A stretch of DNA of 8,440 bases, taken from NCBI GenBank assembly GCA_964617995.1, contig CAZTXD010000152.1, positions 1 to 8,440 of the forward strand. The letters are read 5' to 3'. Within the stretch, counting starts at the first letter, position 1; each line of letters starts with the position of its first letter. Origin of the DNA: CAZTXD01 sp964617995 (GTDB lineage Bacteria; Actinomycetota; Acidimicrobiia; Spongiisociales; ZC4RG35). Below, one piece after another: positions 6,437-8,440 of this stretch. Both the position numbers and the translations under genes were made by a program. Under the pieces are notes generated by a model, which saw only the letters and a list, made by a program, of their open reading frames with translations, did not search any database and was not told the origin of the DNA.

Positions 6437-7662
6437 AACACGGGGATGTCTTCCCGCTCGTCGCCCTCGGGGATCCGGTCGACGCCGACCATCCGATCGA
6501 TCACCATGTTCTGGAACCGATGGAGGGGTTCCTCGAAGCGGTAGCACATGCGGCCTCCGCGGTATTCGGGTGTGGGGATGCCCCTCTGCACACGCTCGAC
6601 GATGTCGATGTCCTCGCGGTTGACGTCGTCCCAGAACGAGTGCAGCTTCTCGAGGGCGGCGACGCTCTCCTCTCCCCCCATTGTCTCGGGATGGGTGAGG
6701 AGGTAGGTCTTCTCGAGCGTGGCGGCCGGGCCGCGGGGTTCTAGGACCATCACGAAGGCGTGATTCGGCAGTATCGAGAGGGCCACGTTGGGAAAGATCA
6801 TCATGAAGCGTCCCGACTCGAGGTCCGAGCCCGTGATCCCCGCATGCTGCGGAAGGTCCAGCCAGACCGAGTTCTCGTCGCGACTCACAGGGTTCGTAGT
6901 CATACCCGTGTACATGCCGGGACCCTGATAGCGGTAGTGGTCCTTCACCCGGGAGACCTTGATGAGCTGGGGGTGGACCCACGGGAGGTGGTAGTACTCC
7001 ATGAAGTTCTCGGCGATCAGCTTCCAGTCGGCGACGATGTCGTAGCTCTTGGTCGCCTGGATCTGCCATGACTCCAGTCCGTATCCGCCGAGGCGGCCGG
7101 AGAGGTCGCCCAGCCATGTCTCGATGTCGGGCGTGGTGTCGGACAGGGTGGCAAATACCAGACATCCCCAGGTGGCGGTTCGCACCGGATAGAGGCCGTA
7201 GTCGGCCCGGTCGAAGGCCTTCACATCGGACATGTCGAACAGGGCGCGCTGGTCTTCGGGGATATCCGATCCCTCGAACAGCGGGGTCCCGATGCAGGCA
7301 CCGTCGAGGTCGTAGGCCCAGGCGTGATACGGGCAGCGGATCCTGGTGCCGACCGTGCCATCCTCCTCCACCAGCCGTGTTCCGCGGTGGCGGCACACGT
7401 TGAGGAAGCCACGCAGTGCTCCCTCGCCGTTGCGGGTCACCAGCACCGAACGTCCGGCCAGAGGGCGTACCAGCACACGGCCGGGCTCGTCCAGCTCGGA
7501 GAGGATCCCCATGCACACCCAGCTCGTGGCCCACAGGCGATCCTGCTCGGCCTGGTGATACTCGGGATCGTGGTACGCCTCGGGAAGGAGGGTGCTGGCC
7601 GCTTCCACAGGTAGGCGGGTCTGCCGGTAGGTCTGCTCGATCGTGTAGTCGAGTGCCGCCAT
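6430..7662 (-). CDS. Rieske non-heme iron oxygenase alpha subunit, quaternary-ammonium type
   Basis: This is a cytoplasmic oxygenase subunit (410 aa) that takes electrons from a separate reductase, which is not in this window. The Rieske [2Fe-2S] ligands are Cys90-x-His92 and Cys110-x2-His113. The mononuclear iron site is in ENFMEYYHLPWVH: His225 and His230, with the third ligand probably Asp351 in NREDIDIVE. The residue bridging the two centres is Glu222, where ring-hydroxylating dioxygenases usually have Asp. Glu is typical of carnitine, betaine, stachydrine and choline monooxygenases, and VERVQRG near 355-361 also fits that group. Likely chemistry is demethylation or C-N cleavage of a betaine-like substrate. 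The ATG at 7662 gives a normal N-terminus. The open frame continues upstream to 8109 but that part is not Rieske-like. It converges on the DddP-like gene. Exact substrate unknown. Confidence 0.88.
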   Translation of the reverse strand: MAALDYTIEQTYRQTRLPVEAASTLLPEAYHDPEYHQAEQDRLWATSWVCMGILSELDEPGRVLVRPLAGRSVLVTRNGEGALRGFLNVCRHRGTRLVEEDGTVGTRIRCPYHAWAYDLDGACIGTPLFEGSDIPEDQRALFDMSDVKAFDRADYGLYPVRTATWGCLVFATLSDTTPDIETWLGDLSGRLGGYGLESWQIQATKSYDIVADWKLIAENFMEYYHLPWVHPQLIKVSRVKDHYRYQGPGMYTGMTTNPVSRDENSVWLDLPQHAGITGSDLESGRFMMIFPNVALSILPNHAFVMVLEPRGPAATLEKTYLLTHPETMGGEESVAALEKLHSFWDDVNREDIDIVERVQRGIPTPEYRGGRMCYRFEEPLHRFQNMVIDRMVGVDRIPEGDEREDIPVFG

Positions 7663-7789
7663 GTGTCCGAGTGTGCCACAACGATGGCCGTGGTGCGGGA
7701 CAGAGCGTCGAAAGCGAGATCGGGGGTGTCGCCGTGACCTCTCCGCAGGAGGTTCGGTGTTTCGACCCTGCGATCGGGCACCCTGCTCA

Positions 7790-7930
7790 CTCCGTGTCGA
7801 TCCAAACCTCGACTGCCTTCCGGATGTGCTCGCGGCGGATGAGGTGGCCCTCGGTGGGCTCCCGGCGGCGTACAGGGAGTGGGCGGGCTGTTTGGTGGCG
7901 GTCAGATAGGTCTCGATGGTTGGGGGCGGC
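7790..7930 (-). pseudogene. unidentified short coding remnant with apparent frameshift
   Basis: Reading leftward, PPPTIETYLTATKQPAHSLYA (about 7867-7930) loses its protein-like character. The neighbouring frame then continues as EGHLIRREHIRKAVEVWID and stops at 7787-7789. The frames meet near 7867 in a run of alternating G and C, where a single-base slip would join them. The joined product would be a C-terminal piece of about 46 residues. I do not recognise the family. It lies between the Rieske start and the sigma-factor relic, on the same strand. The basis is only amino-acid texture, so it may be chance open reading in GC-rich DNA. Confidence 0.3.
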
Positions 7931-7980
7931 TTCCGCTCCGCCCGGAGGTGGAATCCCTGCTGTGCGCCAGCCGGGTGGCA

Positions 7981-8109
7981 GGCGCGCCAGGCACGCAGCA
8001 TCGTCTCCTGGACGGCATCCTCGGCGTCGAACGGTGATCCGAGCATCCGGTAGGCGTAGCCGACCAGTTCGTGGCGCAACGGACCTAGTTCCTCGTCGCC
8101 GAGGAGCAC
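7981..8109 (-). pseudogene. truncated ECF sigma factor, region 2 start only
   Basis: About 43 codons from a GTG at 8109 read as the N-terminus of an extracytoplasmic-function sigma-70 factor. LRHELVGYAYRMLGSPFDAE (residues 11-30) followed by DAVQETMLRAWRA (31-43) is the classic region 2.1-2.2 pattern of the SigG/SigX5 actinobacterial groups. In intact members a DRFEG-type segment, region 2.3-2.4 and a region 4 helix-turn-helix follow over about 150-300 more residues. None is seen here on any frame. The match ends at the 8-base palindrome GGCGCGCC (7981-7988). The frame stays open into the Rieske gene, which is probably an effect of high GC. This is best read as a decayed or deleted gene that cannot make a working sigma factor. 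Confidence 0.65.
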
Positions 8110-8261
8110 CGTCAGAGGAGTTCATCAGAGTCGGTGAGATGACCGGCATACGCCACGGGACCCTACTCCCCGAGGGACACAACGCGGTCTGGCTGTCTCC
8201 ATCGGTAGCTCGGTTCGTTGCCGTTCGATGCCCTTTACCTTCATGAAGAAGTGGCTGGCAG

Positions 8262-8440
8262 TCATCGCGAGCTGGTGGCAGATCCCCGTGACAGTTCACT
8301 CAACGTCGGACACTCGTCGCCAAAGTTGAACTTCTCGCACTCGACATCGGTGAAGCCACGGGTGAGGGAATCTGCCGCCAGGTCGAGGAGCTCGTCGGGG
8401 TCGATGGTGATGATGAGCAGCCCTCCAGAACGAGGAGTCA
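8262..8440 (-). CDS. C-terminal end of a large BTAD/WD40-type actinobacterial protein (partial)
   Basis: The last 58 codons of a leftward gene enter from the right edge. LLDLAADSLTRGFTDVECEK (residues 17-36), then FNFGDECP (37-44), matches the tail I know from large actinobacterial proteins with AfsR/BTAD-like transcriptional activation, guanylate-cyclase or WD40-repeat domains. Their C-terminus reads roughly L-T-R-x-L-T-x-E-E-C, and two cysteines nine residues apart precede a proline; here these are Cys34 and Cys43. The stop is TGA at 8262-8264 on the minus strand. Most of the protein lies outside the window, so domain order and function cannot be shown. Such proteins are usually signalling or regulatory. 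The 152 bases between this stop and the sigma relic show no supported feature. Confidence 0.65.
   Translation of the reverse strand, partial: TPRSGGLLIITIDPDELLDLAADSLTRGFTDVECEKFNFGDECPTLSELSRGSATSSR

Noticed and set aside
6335..7681. 448-codon minus-strand frame overlapping the Rieske gene
   Set aside because: It runs through the Rieske gene in another frame, is rich in Arg, Pro, Gly and His, and has no motif. The Rieske frame carries all cofactor ligands.
7741..7790. tRNA-like T-arm text near GGTTCGGTGTTTCGACC
   Set aside because: No acceptor stem, anticodon stem or D-arm can be paired around it.
7416..8246. 276-codon + strand frame opposite the Rieske start and the relic region
   Set aside because: Composition is Arg/Pro/Ser-rich with no domain, and it is antisense to recognisable Rieske and sigma sequence.
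1..8440. CRISPR array, intact insertion sequence, integrase or phage module
   Set aside because: No regularly spaced repeats, transposase motifs or terminal inverted repeats flanking a gene were seen on either strand.

Overview
The window is high-GC DNA that reads like an actinobacterium. An environmental or marine member such as the class Acidimicrobiia is my best guess. The basis is ATGA-coupled reading frames, a relic of an actinobacterial-style ECF sigma factor, and the C-terminal tail of a large protein of the actinobacterial BTAD/WD40 type. Lineage is inferred; there is no rRNA, tRNA or marker gene here.

Left third (1-2835, + strand): the 3' part of an ABC importer operon. Two inner-membrane permeases (PotB-like, then PotC-like) and a PotA-like ATPase with a C-terminal TOBE domain are joined by 4-base ATGA overlaps. 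The first 12 bases carry the same junction, so an upstream gene, plausibly the substrate-binding protein, ends at base 12. The operon is followed by three copies of one 8-base arm that can fold into either of two competing hairpins. Next comes an unassigned protein of about six membrane segments (3066-3698, +). It converges on a PlsC-type acyltransferase (3862-4758, -) with an unusual third motif.

Centre (5113-7662): the most informative part. A pita-bread-fold (M24) protein on the + strand looks like a DMSP lyase of the DddP family rather than a peptidase. It keeps all expected metal ligands at DddP-like spacing, has Asp in the DddP catalytic position, and lacks the two M24 peptidase histidines. 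It converges, with 15 bases between stops, on a Rieske oxygenase alpha subunit of the kind that acts on quaternary ammonium compounds such as glycine betaine, carnitine or stachydrine, with Glu as the bridging residue. Together they suggest a small osmolyte-degradation locus. The importer about 2.3 kb upstream could feed it, but that link is speculative.

Right end (7663-8440, - strand): a decayed stretch. It holds the first ~43 codons of an ECF sigma factor that stops matching abruptly, a short unidentified coding remnant with an apparent frameshift, and then the last 58 codons of a large BTAD/WD40-type protein running off the window. No tRNA, rRNA, CRISPR array, intact insertion sequence or phage gene was seen.
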